Made by a program: the position numbers and the translations under genes. The notes under the pieces are model-generated. The model had not been told where the DNA came from and ran no database searches. It saw only the letters and a program-made list of their open reading frames with translations. From Aerosticca soli (GTDB lineage: Bacteria > Pseudomonadota > Gammaproteobacteria > Xanthomonadales > Rhodanobacteraceae), in NCBI RefSeq assembly GCF_003967035.1, contig NZ_AP018560.1, positions 1,077,001 to 1,141,000 of the forward strand: DNA of 64,000 nt. Direction: 5' to 3'. Numbering within the stretch: position 1 is the first letter of the stretch; each line of letters opens with the position of its first letter. Shown in pieces: positions 9,736-18,538 of the stretch.

Positions 9736-12030
9736 ATGCGCATGAACCGTTCTTTGAAGCTGGCGCTGCTCGTCGCGCTCGCGTTCGGTGGTGGCCCAGC
9801 CATGGCGCTGGAGCTGGGTCAGATCCAGGTCAAGTCCGCGCTCGGACAGCCCCTGGTGGCCGAGATTCCGCTGCGCGACGTCACCCCGCAGGAACTGCGC
9901 GGCCTGAATGCGCAGCTGGCTCCGCCGGAGGCCTTTGCCCGTGCCGGTGTCAGCGCCGGCGTGCCGAGCGTGCCGCTCAATTTCAGCGTCGTGGATGGTC
10001 CGCAAGGCAAGGTCATCCGCATCACCAGCGAGCAGCCGGTCAACGATCCCTATCTCGACCTGCTGGTGCAGGTCGACGCGGCTGGCAACCGGACCGTGCA
10101 CGAATACACCCTGCTGCTCGATCCGCCTGGAGGCGCGCAACCGCTGCCCGTTCACGCGCAGGACACCCCGCGCGTCGCGCAGACGCAGCCGATGGCTGCC
10201 CGACCGGCAGAGCCTTCCACGGCCCGCCCGTCCGTACCTGCCGGCAGCGCCGCGACCGGTAGGCCGGCTTCCGGACGCTATGGGCCGGTAACGCGCGGTC
10301 AGACCCTGAGCGAGATCGCCCGCGCCACCGCGCCGGCCGGCGCCGACATCAGCCAGATGATGCTCGCGCTCAAGAGGGCCAATCCGGAGGCGTTTTACCG
10401 CGACAACATCAATGCCCTGAAGGCCGGCGCGGTGTTGCGCGTGCCGGACGATGCACAGGTCCGGGCCACGGCGGTCTCAGCCGCGCTGGCCGAAGTGCGT
10501 CGGCAAAACGAGGCCTGGCGCAGTGACCGAGCCGCCACCGCGGTGGCCGCCGGCGCGCGCAGCTCTCCCGCCGCCGGCGATCATGGCCATGCCGACGATG
10601 CGCTGGACCGGCTCGCGCTGGTGCCCGCGCGGCAGGGTGGGGCCGGCACCGGCGTACACGGCACCGATCGCGACGAGCTCGCCCGCAACCGCGAGGCGCT
10701 CACGGCGCTCCAGCAGCAGGACGAGGAATTGAAATCCCGCCTGAAGGACCTGGAAGAGATCAATGCCAGGAACGCCCGCCTGCTGGCGCTGAAGGACAAC
10801 GAGATCGCCGAGCTGCAGCAGAAGCTGGCCGCGATCCGGCAGGCTGTGCCTCCGGCAGCGGCGACGAGTACCCCCAAGACGGCGGCTGCGACACCGTCGG
10901 CAACGACAACGGCGCCCGTCGCCGCCCCCGCCGCGAATGCAAGCGTCGCCCAGGCCGCGCGGACACCCGCACCGGTTCCGGCCTCCGCCGCGACGGCGGC
11001 GGCCAAGTCACCGGCTTCCGTCGCCGCGACGCAGCCCTCGAGCGGGAGCGCGCCGGCAGCCAAGGCTGCACCCAGTCAAGCGAAGCCGGCGCTCCGGCCG
11101 GCAGCACCCGCCGCCGCGGATGAGCCGTGGTACATGCGCCCCTGGGCGATGGGCCTGGCCGGCGTGGCGGTGGTCGCGCTCGCGCTGGCCGGTCTGGTCG
11201 CCAGGCGGCGCAAGCCGGCTGCCGCGCCGGTGGCGCCGCGCTCGCTCGCCGAGCATTTCGATGATGCATCGGCCGACGCGGAACAGGATGCCGATCAGGC
11301 GGCCCTGCTCGATGCGCTTTCCGCGCATCCGGATGACGTCGGCCTGCACCTGGAACTGGTCAGCCTTTATTACAGCCGGCGCGACGTGGAACGGTTCGAG
11401 GCCGCGGCGGAGGCGATGTATGCCCACGTCACCGATCCGGAGCAGCCCGAGTGGCAGGACGTGCTGGCCATGGGCCGCGACCTGGCCCCGGGGCATCCGC
11501 TGTTCGCCGCGCCACCCGCACGGTCCGCCTTTTCCGAAGTGGCCATGGCCGAGCGCGCGGCAGACGCGGCAAGCCATGCCGAGGTGCCGCCGGGAGAGAC
11601 CCGATCGACGACCGACACCCCGGCCGCCGGGCCGGTGCAAGACGCCACGCTATCCCCCACGCCGCCGGTTTCCGAATCCGCGCCGCAGAGGCCGCTCAGC
11701 GAATACCACTTCGACTTCCGTTTGACGCCGACGCCCGTGGGAACCGCGACCCGGTCCGAGCAACGCCCGGCCGCGGAAGCAGCGCATGGCGAGCGCGACG
11801 GCGCGCAGGATGCCAAAGACCGCGGCTGGCAGGCGGAAGAAGCCACGGACGACTATGCCGAACTAACCGGCTTCAGCGACGATCCGGTCGACACCAAGCT
11901 CGACCTGGCGCGTGCCTATCTCGACATGGGCGATGCGGAAGGCGCCCGCGCCATGCTCGAGGAAGTGCTGGAGGAAGGCAGTCAGATGCAAAAGGACGTG
12001 GCCAGGAAGCTGCTTGCCGACGTGCATTGA
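9736..12030 (+). CDS. fimV: FimV-like inner-membrane peptidoglycan-binding protein
   Basis: FimV proteins organise the cell pole and help assemble the type IV pilus secretin and twitching motility. ATG at 9736 gives 764 residues with a signal peptide ending in AMA just before LELGQIQVKSALGQPL, the conserved FimV N terminus. A LysM-type domain (YGPVTRGQTLSEIAR) is at about residues 180-240, a coiled coil at about 320-370, and an Ala/Pro-rich linker leads to one membrane segment (WAMGLAGVAVVALALAGLV) at about 470-490. The acidic cytoplasmic part ends in the conserved FimV C-terminal helices (DTKLDLARAYLDMGDAEGAR). A purine-rich GGGGTGGGGA precedes the start. Confidence 0.88.
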   Translation: MRMNRSLKLALLVALAFGGGPAMALELGQIQVKSALGQPLVAEIPLRDVTPQELRGLNAQLAPPEAFARAGVSAGVPSVPLNFSVVDGPQGKVIRITSEQPVNDPYLDLLVQVDAAGNRTVHEYTLLLDPPGGAQPLPVHAQDTPRVAQTQPMAARPAEPSTARPSVPAGSAATGRPASGRYGPVTRGQTLSEIARATAPAGADISQMMLALKRANPEAFYRDNINALKAGAVLRVPDDAQVRATAVSAALAEVRRQNEAWRSDRAATAVAAGARSSPAAGDHGHADDALDRLALVPARQGGAGTGVHGTDRDELARNREALTALQQQDEELKSRLKDLEEINARNARLLALKDNEIAELQQKLAAIRQAVPPAAATSTPKTAAATPSATTTAPVAAPAANASVAQAARTPAPVPASAATAAAKSPASVAATQPSSGSAPAAKAAPSQAKPALRPAAPAAADEPWYMRPWAMGLAGVAVVALALAGLVARRRKPAAAPVAPRSLAEHFDDASADAEQDADQAALLDALSAHPDDVGLHLELVSLYYSRRDVERFEAAAEAMYAHVTDPEQPEWQDVLAMGRDLAPGHPLFAAPPARSAFSEVAMAERAADAASHAEVPPGETRSTTDTPAAGPVQDATLSPTPPVSESAPQRPLSEYHFDFRLTPTPVGTATRSEQRPAAEAAHGERDGAQDAKDRGWQAEEATDDYAELTGFSDDPVDTKLDLARAYLDMGDAEGARAMLEEVLEEGSQMQKDVARKLLADVH

Positions 12031-12160
12031 TCCGCGTCGCCGCACGCGCCACCGTCCAGCGCGGTTACGCGTTGCAGACACTGGGCATGGCTGAACGCCA
12101 GCCACGCGGCGGCAGCCGGGGGGAACGCTCATCCTCACGCATCCCTACCAGGCGCGGCAT

Positions 12161-12190
12161 GGCTTGGCGGGACAGGCCGCATCATTTTTT
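12161..12190 (+). terminator. Weak candidate terminator after fimV
   Basis: A 6-bp stem GGCTTG/CAGGCC (one G-U pair) with a 6-base loop is followed after six bases by TTTTTT. The T run lies inside the last codons of the converging ribbon-helix-helix gene. The gap between stem and T run makes this weak; nothing else in 12031-12181 looks like a signal. Confidence 0.3.
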
Positions 12191-12370
12191 CTGTGACTGC
12201 CGGCGCCCGTCGCGCTCATCCGGCGCCAGCCGGCCGGCCTTGCGCAGGGCCTCGCGCAGCACGTACTCGATCTGCGCGTTGAGACTGCGCAGCTCGTCCT
12301 CCGACCAGCGCTGCATCGCGTTGAGCACCGTGGCGCTGATGCGCAGCGGATAGGCTTTCTTCTCCGCCAT
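12182..12370 (-). CDS. Arc-like ribbon-helix-helix DNA-binding protein
   Basis: A 62-residue protein starting at ATG 12370 (an in-frame upstream start at 12382 is possible). AYPLRISATVLNAMQRWSED is the strand-helix and LRSLNAQIEYVLREAL the second helix of an Arc/MetJ-type fold; such proteins bind DNA as dimers through the antiparallel strand. The short, lysine-rich ends fit a simple repressor. It is the last gene of a minus-strand set after the SPFH gene. I infer that it regulates this set: a candidate operator with repeated TTTGATAT lies at the SPFH promoter (13349-13369). Confidence 0.75.
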   Translation of the reverse strand: MAEKKAYPLRISATVLNAMQRWSEDELRSLNAQIEYVLREALRKAGRLAPDERDGRRQSQKK

Positions 12371-12378
12371 GAGTTCCG

Positions 12379-12453
12379 TCAATGGTGGCGTCGGCGCGCA
12401 GCCACGGCAACGATGAAGACGATAAGAACGACGCCGACAGCGGTAATGGTCAC
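12379..12453 (-). CDS. Possible 24-residue single-span membrane peptide
   Basis: A GTG at 12453 opens a frame that ends in TGA at 12379-12381, eight bases before the ribbon-helix-helix ATG. The peptide starts [18 protein letters not shown] after the initiator and ends ARRRHH: one hydrophobic span followed by a basic cytoplasmic-type tail. A weak purine run (GAAGAA) lies five bases upstream of the GTG. It fills the 97-base gap between the SPFH gene and the regulator almost exactly. Its reality rests on this composition and placement only; chance cannot be excluded at this length. Confidence 0.35.
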   Translation of the reverse strand: MTITAVGVVLIVFIVAVAARRRHH

Positions 12454-12467
12454 GGGTATTTCTTCGC

Positions 12468-13322
12468 TCAGTTGTACAGGGTGCCGGCGTTGACCACCGG
12501 CTGGGTGTTGCGGTCGCCGCACAGTACGACCAGCAGATTGCTCACCATCGCCGCCTTGCGTTCTTCGTCGAGCTCGACCACGCCCAGGCTGTGCAGACGA
12601 TCCAGCGCCAGCGCCACCATGCCCACGGCGCCTTCGACGATGCGCTCGCGCGCCGCGACCACGGCACTGGCCTGCTGGCGCTGCAGCATGGCCTGGGCGA
12701 TCTCCGGCGCATAGGCCAGGTGACTGATGCGCGCCTCGATCACCCGCACGCCGGCCTTGTCCAGCCGTGCCTGGATCTCGTCGCGCAGATGGTTGTTGAT
12801 GATTTCACCGTGGCTGCGCAGTGCGGGCTTGCCGTCGTCGTGTGCGTCGTAGGGATAGTTCTGCGCCATCTGCCGCAGCGCGGATTCACTCTGGATGTGC
12901 ACGAAGTTTTCGTAATCGTCCACGCAGAACACCGCCTCGGCAGTGTCCAGCACCTGCCAGACGACCACCGCGCCGATCTCGATCGGATTGCCGTCGTGGT
13001 CATTGACCTTGAGCTTGCCGCTTTCGAAGTTGCGCACCCGCAGCGACACCCTGCGACGGGCGCAGAAGGGATTGGTCCAGCGCAGGCCTTCCTCGCGCAC
13101 CGTGCCGGCATATTTGCCGAACAGCTGCAGTACCTGGCCTTCGTTGGGTGCGACCTGGAAGAAGCCCTTGGTGCACAACAGCAGGACCAGCCACAGCGCG
13201 ATGGCGACGGGCGCGGCACCGCCGCGCACCTGCAGAAACAGATAGGCGCCCACCAGTGCCAGCACCAGCCAGCATGCGACGAAAGGCACGCCGGCGATGG
13301 AAAAACCCTTGCGTTCGTTCAT
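12468..13322 (-). CDS. SPFH (stomatin/prohibitin/flotillin) domain membrane protein
   Basis: ATG at 13322 gives 284 residues with two closely spaced N-terminal membrane segments ([18 protein letters not shown] and [17 protein letters not shown]), then an SPFH domain from about residue 50: [19 protein letters not shown], later [20 protein letters not shown] and the helical part [19 protein letters not shown]. Such proteins form membrane microdomain scaffolds or modulate proteases. It is the first gene of the set with the micro-ORF and the ribbon-helix-helix gene, and diverges from purT. The substrate or partner is unknown. Two further in-frame ATGs upstream (to 13349) are judged unlikely because they run into the AT-rich promoter. 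Confidence 0.82.
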   Translation of the reverse strand: MNERKGFSIAGVPFVACWLVLALVGAYLFLQVRGGAAPVAIALWLVLLLCTKGFFQVAPNEGQVLQLFGKYAGTVREEGLRWTNPFCARRRVSLRVRNFESGKLKVNDHDGNPIEIGAVVVWQVLDTAEAVFCVDDYENFVHIQSESALRQMAQNYPYDAHDDGKPALRSHGEIINNHLRDEIQARLDKAGVRVIEARISHLAYAPEIAQAMLQRQQASAVVAARERIVEGAVGMVALALDRLHSLGVVELDEERKAAMVSNLLVVLCGDRNTQPVVNAGTLYN

Positions 13323-13348
13323 GGCGATTCTCCCGATTCTGCCCGTCA

Positions 13349-13369
13349 TTTGATATCAATTTGATATAC
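13349..13369 (-). promoter_or_regulatory. AT-rich repeated element at the SPFH promoter, candidate RHH operator
   Basis: In this G+C-rich sequence an AT-rich patch holds TTTGATATCAA followed directly by TTTGATATAC on the + strand: the octamer TTTGATAT repeats with an 11-base period (13349-13356 and 13360-13367), and TTGATATCAA is itself a perfect palindrome. It lies 27 bases upstream of the SPFH start. Repeated short elements on one helix face are how ribbon-helix-helix dimers usually bind, so autoregulation by the operon's own Arc-like protein is inferred. It may also overlap the -10 region. Confidence 0.5.
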
Positions 13370-13438
13370 AAAGCAACGGCGGCCGCGTCGCCGGACAGGC
13401 ATGCCCTACAATCGCGTTTTGCGCCCGCGGAACGGAAC

Positions 13439-14620
13439 ATGAAGCCCATCGGCACCCCGCATACCGACCACGCCCTGCGCGTGCTGCTCCTCGGCGCGGG
13501 CGAGCTCGGCAAGGAAGTGGCGATCGAATTGCAGCGGCTCGCGGTCGAAGTGATCGCGGTGGACCGCTACCCCGGCGCGCCGGCCATGCAGGTCGCCCAT
13601 CGCAGCCATGTGGTCGACATGCTCGACGGCGCCGCGCTGCGCCGCTTGATCGAATCCGAACGCCCGGATCTCGTGGTGCCTGAAATCGAGGCGATCCACA
13701 CGCCGACGCTGGTCGAGCTGGAAAGGCAGGGCATCGAGGTGATCCCCACCGCGCGCGCCACGCGGCTGACCATGGACCGCGAGGGCATCCGTCGGCTCGC
13801 CGCCGAGGAACTCGGCCTGCCGACCTCGCCCTACCGTTTCTGCGACAGCGAAGCGGAACTTCGCCAGGCCGCCGCGAGCCTCGGTCTGCCGCTGGTGGTC
13901 AAGCCGGTGATGAGCTCATCGGGCAAGGGCCAGAGCGTGGTGCGCGCGGCGGACGACCTCGCCCGCGCCTGGGATTATGCACAGGCCGGCGGCCGCGCCG
14001 GGCAGGGGCGGGTGATCGCCGAGGGCTTCGTCGATTTCGATTACGAGATCACCCTGCTCACCGTGCGTCACAAAGGCGGTACCCATTGCTGCGCACCGAT
14101 CGGCCACCGCCAGGAGGCGGGTGACTATCGCGAGTCCTGGCAGCCGCAGCCGATGAGCGCGCCGGCGTGGATCGAGGCGCAGCGTCAGGCCACGGCGATC
14201 ACCGCCGCGCTCGGCGGCCGCGGCGTGTTCGGCGTGGAGTTCTTCGTCAAGGGCGATGCGGTGATCTTCTCCGAGGTCAGCCCGCGACCGCACGATACCG
14301 GCCTGGTCACGCTGATCTCGCAGGACCTGTCCGAATTCGCGTTGCACGTGCGCGCGATCCTCGACCTGCCGATTCCGGCGATCCGCCAGCTCGGTCCGTC
14401 GGCGTCCTGCGCGGTGCTGGTGGAAGGTCACGGCCGCGCGCCGCGCTATCACGGCGTGGCCGATGCGCTGGCCGAGCCCGACACCCAGCTGCGCATTTTC
14501 GGCAAGCCCGAGGTGCAGGGCCGCCGGCGCATGGCGGTGACGCTGGCGCGCGATGTGGACGTCGAGGCGGCCAAGGCCAAGGCGATCCGCGCGGCCTGCC
14601 GGCTTAAGGTCGAGCTCTGA
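13439..14620 (+). CDS. purT: Formate-dependent phosphoribosylglycinamide formyltransferase PurT
   Basis: ATP-grasp enzyme that makes formyl-GAR from GAR, formate and ATP, the folate-free route for the third step of purine synthesis. ATG at 13439 gives 393 residues, the family length. The N-terminal domain starts [40 protein letters not shown] and PEIEAIHT follow. The ATP-grasp domain has [15 protein letters not shown] (about residue 150-165) and the metal ligands in [24 protein letters not shown]. It diverges from the SPFH gene. No purN is seen in the window. Confidence 0.93.
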   Translation: MKPIGTPHTDHALRVLLLGAGELGKEVAIELQRLAVEVIAVDRYPGAPAMQVAHRSHVVDMLDGAALRRLIESERPDLVVPEIEAIHTPTLVELERQGIEVIPTARATRLTMDREGIRRLAAEELGLPTSPYRFCDSEAELRQAAASLGLPLVVKPVMSSSGKGQSVVRAADDLARAWDYAQAGGRAGQGRVIAEGFVDFDYEITLLTVRHKGGTHCCAPIGHRQEAGDYRESWQPQPMSAPAWIEAQRQATAITAALGGRGVFGVEFFVKGDAVIFSEVSPRPHDTGLVTLISQDLSEFALHVRAILDLPIPAIRQLGPSASCAVLVEGHGRAPRYHGVADALAEPDTQLRIFGKPEVQGRRRMAVTLARDVDVEAAKAKAIRAACRLKVEL

Positions 14621-14704
14621 AGCCTCGGCGCCATCGATACGCAAGCCTTGCACTGGTGTTTTCGAGTGTCCGCGGCCAGTACCGCCTTGAGGATCCGTGC
14701 GCGC

Positions 14705-14737
14705 AAAAAAACGAAGCCCGCCGGGTGGCGGGCTTCG
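14705..14737 (-). terminator. Rho-independent terminator of the tRNA-Leu gene
   Basis: On the minus strand an 11-bp perfect stem (CGAAGCCCGCC with its complement, arms 14712-14722 and 14727-14737) with a 4-base loop is followed by seven T. It begins 8 bases beyond the tRNA 3' end, so it terminates the tRNA transcript; on the + strand no T run follows. Confidence 0.85.
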
Positions 14738-14745
14738 TCTACAAT

Positions 14746-14830
<85 letters not shown>

Positions 14831-14866
14831 CGGTGGTCGCGTCGACGATGCCGACGCGAGCCCTCT

Positions 14867-14895
14867 AGATTAGATAGCTGGCGCGAGCGTGTCAA
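14867..14895 (-). promoter_or_regulatory. Promoter of tRNA-Leu
   Basis: On the minus strand a perfect TTGACA (14890-14895) is followed by TAATCT at a 17-base spacing, or TCTAAT at 15 bases; either could be the -10. The region then turns G+C-rich before the tRNA 5' end about 37 bases away, as in stringently controlled stable RNA promoters. Confidence 0.6.
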
Positions 14896-14954
14896 CCGCA
14901 AGGGTTTAAGATGCGCGCGACCGCGCCCCCCGAGAACTGATTCCAAGGATTGAT

Positions 14955-17519
14955 GTGACTTCCAACAAAAAAAACCACGATTCGCGCCGTGCCGCGTCCC
15001 GCCGTCGCGGCCGTGCGCAAGCCGATGCCGCCGTGCGCGATCCTTTCGCCGAACGCGAGGCGCAGCGCTATGAAAACCCCATCCCGAGCCGGGAGGCTAT
15101 CCTCGCGCTGCTGGAGGCGCGCGCCGAGCTCCTGAGCGAGGCCGACATCGCCGCCGCTCTCGGTATCGACGATGCGGAGCGTCAGGCCGCGTTGCACAAG
15201 CGCCTGCAGGCGATGGTGCGCGACGGCCAGCTGCTGCTGGGCCGGCGTGGCGGCTATGCGCCGGTGCGCAAGCTCGACCTCATCAGCGGTGTCGTACTGG
15301 CCAATGCCGAGGGCTACGGTTTCCTGCGTCCGGACGCGGGTGGCGACGATCTCTATCTTTCCCCGCAGCAGATGCGCGCGGTGCTGCATGGCGACCGCGT
15401 GCTGGCCAGCGTGGTCGGCATCGATCGCCGTGGTCGCCGGCAAGGCGCCATCGTCGAGGTGCTGCAGCGCCGGCCACCGCGCCTGGTCGGGCGGGTGGTT
15501 ACCGAAAACGGCGTCACCGTGGTCGTGCCCGATGATCGCCGGCTGCACCAGGACGTGCTGATTCCGCCCGATCGCGCTCAGGGCGTGCGCAACGGCCAGA
15601 TCGTGGTGGCCGAGATCACCGACCCGCCGACGCCCTACCGTGGGCCGATCGGCCTCATCCGCGCCGTGCTCGGCGAGCGGCTGCAGCCTTCGTTGCTGGT
15701 GGACATGGCCATCGCCAGTCATGGGCTGCCCCATGTGTGGCCGGAGGAAGTCCTGCGCGAGGCGGCCCAGGTACCGACCGAGGTCGGTGCCGTCGAGCGC
15801 GAGGGACGGGTCGATCTGCGCACGGTACCGCTGGTCACCATCGATGGCGCCGATGCGCGCGATTTCGACGATGCGGTCTATGCCGAGCCGCGTCGCGGCG
15901 GCGGCTGGCGGCTGCTGGTGGCGATCGCGGACGTCTCGCACTACGTGCCGGTCGACAGCGCGCTGGACAAAGAAGCCTACGAGCGCGGCACCTCGGTCTA
16001 TTTCCCGGGTTTCGTGGTGCCGATGCTGCCCGAGTCGCTTTCCAACGGCATCTGTTCGTTGAATCCCAAGGTCGAGCGCCTGTGCATGGTCTGCGAGATG
16101 CAGGTGGACGCGCAGGGCGAGGTGACCCGCGCCAAGTTCTATCCGGCGGTGATGCGCTCGCATGCGCGGCTCACCTACGACCGGGTCTGGCAGGCGATCG
16201 GCCTTGGCGATCCCGACGCGCGGCACGAGTTGGCCGACGTGCTGGTGCATCTGGAAAACCTGCACGCGCTCTACCGGGCGATGGCCGCGCAGCGGCGCCG
16301 GCGCGGCGCGATCGATTTCGAGACGCCGGAAGTCAAATTCAGGCTGGATGCCCGCGGTGAAGTGCAGGCGGTCGGCTCGGATGAGCGCAACGACGCGCAC
16401 AAGCTGATCGAGGAGTGCATGATCGCCGCCAACGTGCAGGCGGCGAAGTTTCTGGAGCGCAAGAAAATCCCGGCCCTGTTTCGCGTGCATGAGCCGCCGC
16501 CGGCGGAGAAATACGAGGACCTGCGTGCCTTCCTGCGCGAGTTCAAGCTGCGCCTGCCGCCGCTCGAGGAGGTCACGCCGGGCGATTTCGCCGCGCTGCT
16601 GCGCAAGGTGCAGGATCGTCCGGAACGCGAGTTGATCCAGTCGGTGCTGCTGCGCGCGCAGAGCATGGCCGCCTACCAGCCGGAGAACCGCGGCCATTTC
16701 GGCTTGGCCCTGGATGCCTACGCGCACTTCACTTCACCGATCCGGCGTTATCCGGACCTGCTCGTGCATCGCGCGATCCGCTACGCGCTCGCCGGCGGCA
16801 AGCCGTCGGCCTACGTCTACACGCCGGCGGTGATGGCCGCGATGGCGGTGCATCTTTCCCAACGTGAGCGGCGCGCCGAGGAGGCCGAGCGCGACGTCGA
16901 CGAGCGCTTCAAGTGCGCCTGGCTGGCCAAGCACGTGGGCGAGGAGTTCGATGGCACGGTGACCGGTGTCACCTCGTTCGGCTTGTTCGTGGAGCTCGAC
17001 GCTTCCAAGGTGTCCGGCCTGGTGCACATCAGTCAGCTCGCCAACGACTACTACCATTTCGATCCACAGCGGCATCTGCTGCAGGGCGAGCGCACCGGCG
17101 CCCAGTATCGACTCGGTGATCACGTGCGCGTGCAGGTGCTGCGGGCGAGCCTGGAGGAACGCAAGATCGATTTCCGCCTCGTCGCCCGGCGCGACGAGGC
17201 ATCCCCGCCGCCGGGGGCCAAGGGTTTCGTGCCGCCGCGCAGCGAGCGTGCCTATGACAAGGCGGGCTCGACGCCGCGTTCTGCGCTGCCGGCGCTGCCG
17301 GAGCCACCGGCGGCGGCCGACAGCCGCGGTGCGAAGCCGTCGACACGCAAGGGTGGCGCACCGGGTCCGCGCCGGCAGGCCGGGGCCGTGCCCAAAGCCG
17401 CTGCGCGGCCAAAGACGCGTGGCGCCGCCAAGGCCGAGACGCGGCCGTCGTCGCCGTCTGGCCAGAAACGGCCCGGCGGCCGCGCCGCGGGCCGGCGTAG
17501 CCGCAAGGACCGTTCGTGA
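14955..17519 (+). CDS. rnr: Ribonuclease R
   Basis: Processive 3'-to-5' exoribonuclease able to unwind structured RNA; acts in rRNA/mRNA quality control and cold shock. The GTG at 14955 gives 854 residues. A winged-helix region (about 45-95), cold-shock-like OB domains (about 100-270), the RNB catalytic domain with DGADARDFDDAVYAE (about 297-311) holding the metal-binding aspartates, and an S1 domain (GTVTGVTSFGLFVELD, about 660-745) appear in order. The last hundred or so residues are a Lys/Arg/Ala/Pro-rich low-complexity tail, probably an RNA-binding extension. The stop overlaps the rlmB GTG by 3 bases. Confidence 0.94.
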   Translation: MTSNKKNHDSRRAASRRRGRAQADAAVRDPFAEREAQRYENPIPSREAILALLEARAELLSEADIAAALGIDDAERQAALHKRLQAMVRDGQLLLGRRGGYAPVRKLDLISGVVLANAEGYGFLRPDAGGDDLYLSPQQMRAVLHGDRVLASVVGIDRRGRRQGAIVEVLQRRPPRLVGRVVTENGVTVVVPDDRRLHQDVLIPPDRAQGVRNGQIVVAEITDPPTPYRGPIGLIRAVLGERLQPSLLVDMAIASHGLPHVWPEEVLREAAQVPTEVGAVEREGRVDLRTVPLVTIDGADARDFDDAVYAEPRRGGGWRLLVAIADVSHYVPVDSALDKEAYERGTSVYFPGFVVPMLPESLSNGICSLNPKVERLCMVCEMQVDAQGEVTRAKFYPAVMRSHARLTYDRVWQAIGLGDPDARHELADVLVHLENLHALYRAMAAQRRRRGAIDFETPEVKFRLDARGEVQAVGSDERNDAHKLIEECMIAANVQAAKFLERKKIPALFRVHEPPPAEKYEDLRAFLREFKLRLPPLEEVTPGDFAALLRKVQDRPERELIQSVLLRAQSMAAYQPENRGHFGLALDAYAHFTSPIRRYPDLLVHRAIRYALAGGKPSAYVYTPAVMAAMAVHLSQRERRAEEAERDVDERFKCAWLAKHVGEEFDGTVTGVTSFGLFVELDASKVSGLVHISQLANDYYHFDPQRHLLQGERTGAQYRLGDHVRVQVLRASLEERKIDFRLVARRDEASPPPGAKGFVPPRSERAYDKAGSTPRSALPALPEPPAAADSRGAKPSTRKGGAPGPRRQAGAVPKAAARPKTRGAAKAETRPSSPSGQKRPGGRAAGRRSRKDRS

Positions 17520-18262
17520 ACGTGCACTGGATCGTCGGCGTCCATCCGGTCGCCGGCGCGCTGGACAACGACCCCGCACGGGTGCGCGAGGTGCTGGTCG
17601 AACAGGGGGCGCGCAACGCGCGTGTGCAGCAACTGGCCGAACGCGCCCGGACGCTCGGCATTCCCGTGCACACGCGAGCGCGCGAGCAGCTCGACCGGCT
17701 GGCCGGGAACGCCAGGCATCAGGGCATCGCCATCCACTACGAGGCACCGCCCACGCTGGACGAGGCGGCGCTCGAGGCGGCGGTCGATGCGGCAGGGCAG
17801 GGCGCCCTGGTGCTGGTCCTGGATGGCGTCACCGATCCGCACAACCTGGGCGCCTGCCTGCGCAGCGCCGCCGCGGCCGCTGCCACCGCGGTGGTGGTGC
17901 CCAAGGATCGCGCGGCCGGGCTCACCCCGGTGGCACGGCGCGCCTCGGCCGGCGGCGCCGAACGGGTGCCGCTCGCCACCGTCACCAATCTCGCCCGTAC
18001 GCTGCGCGAGCTCAAGCAACGCGGGGTGTGGATCACGGGGCTGGCCGGCGATGCGCCGCGCACGATCTACGAGACGGATTTTACCGGGCCGCTGGCCCTG
18101 GTGCTCGGCAGCGAGGGCGAAGGCATGCGGCGACTGACCCGCGAGGCCTGCGATTTCCTGGCCCGCATCCCGATGCCGGGCGCGATGGAGAGCCTGAACG
18201 TTTCCGTGGCGACCGGCGTCGTATTGTTCGAGGCCTTGCGTCAACGAGGAGTCGCGCGATGA
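17516..18262 (+). CDS. rlmB: 23S rRNA (guanosine-2251-2'-O)-methyltransferase RlmB
   Basis: SPOUT-class methyltransferase modifying G2251 in the peptidyl-transferase P loop. GTG at 17516 overlaps the rnr stop (GTGA), giving 248 residues. The N-terminal substrate-binding domain begins WIVGVHPVAGAL; the trefoil-knot motifs are VLDGVTDPHNLGACLRSA, LALVLGSEGEGMRRL and IPMPGAMESLNVSVATG. The rnr-rlmB arrangement is known from E. coli and supports the call. It overlaps the next small membrane protein gene by 4 bases (ATGA). Confidence 0.93.
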   Translation: MNVHWIVGVHPVAGALDNDPARVREVLVEQGARNARVQQLAERARTLGIPVHTRAREQLDRLAGNARHQGIAIHYEAPPTLDEAALEAAVDAAGQGALVLVLDGVTDPHNLGACLRSAAAAAATAVVVPKDRAAGLTPVARRASAGGAERVPLATVTNLARTLRELKQRGVWITGLAGDAPRTIYETDFTGPLALVLGSEGEGMRRLTREACDFLARIPMPGAMESLNVSVATGVVLFEALRQRGVAR

Positions 18263-18528
18263 CCACCACGCTCTACTGGTACGACTGGGCCGGCTATGCC
18301 GGTGTCGCGCTGGTGCTGCTGGCCTTTCTGCTGCTGCAGGCGCGCAAGCTGGACGGATACGGGCTGGCCTATCAGCTCATGAACGTGCTCGGCGCCGCCG
18401 GCGTCGCGCTGTCGTTGCTGTTCGGCAGCTTCAACTGGCCGGCCTTCCTGCTCGAGCTGGCCTGGATCGCGATCGGTCTCTACGGCATCGTGCGCGGCGT
18501 GCGCACGCGCCGCCTCGGGCGGCAGTGA
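18259..18528 (+). CDS. Small integral membrane protein (CBU_0592-like)
   Basis: An 89-residue protein whose ATG overlaps the rlmB stop (ATGA), so it is likely translationally coupled. It shows three hydrophobic spans (YAGVALVLLAFLLLQ, LAYQLMNVLGAAGVALSLLF, FLLELAWIAIGLYGIV) and a short basic C terminus, matching the small conserved family typified by CBU_0592. Topology is probably N-out, three spans. Function unknown; nothing in it hints at a catalytic role. Confidence 0.7.
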   Translation: MTTTLYWYDWAGYAGVALVLLAFLLLQARKLDGYGLAYQLMNVLGAAGVALSLLFGSFNWPAFLLELAWIAIGLYGIVRGVRTRRLGRQ

Positions 18529-18538
18529 ATCGGCGATC

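Noticed and set aside
12468..13322. SPFH protein as part of an antiphage or quorum-like system
   Set aside because: The neighbours are a small DNA-binding protein and purT; no nuclease, sensor or effector gene accompanies it.
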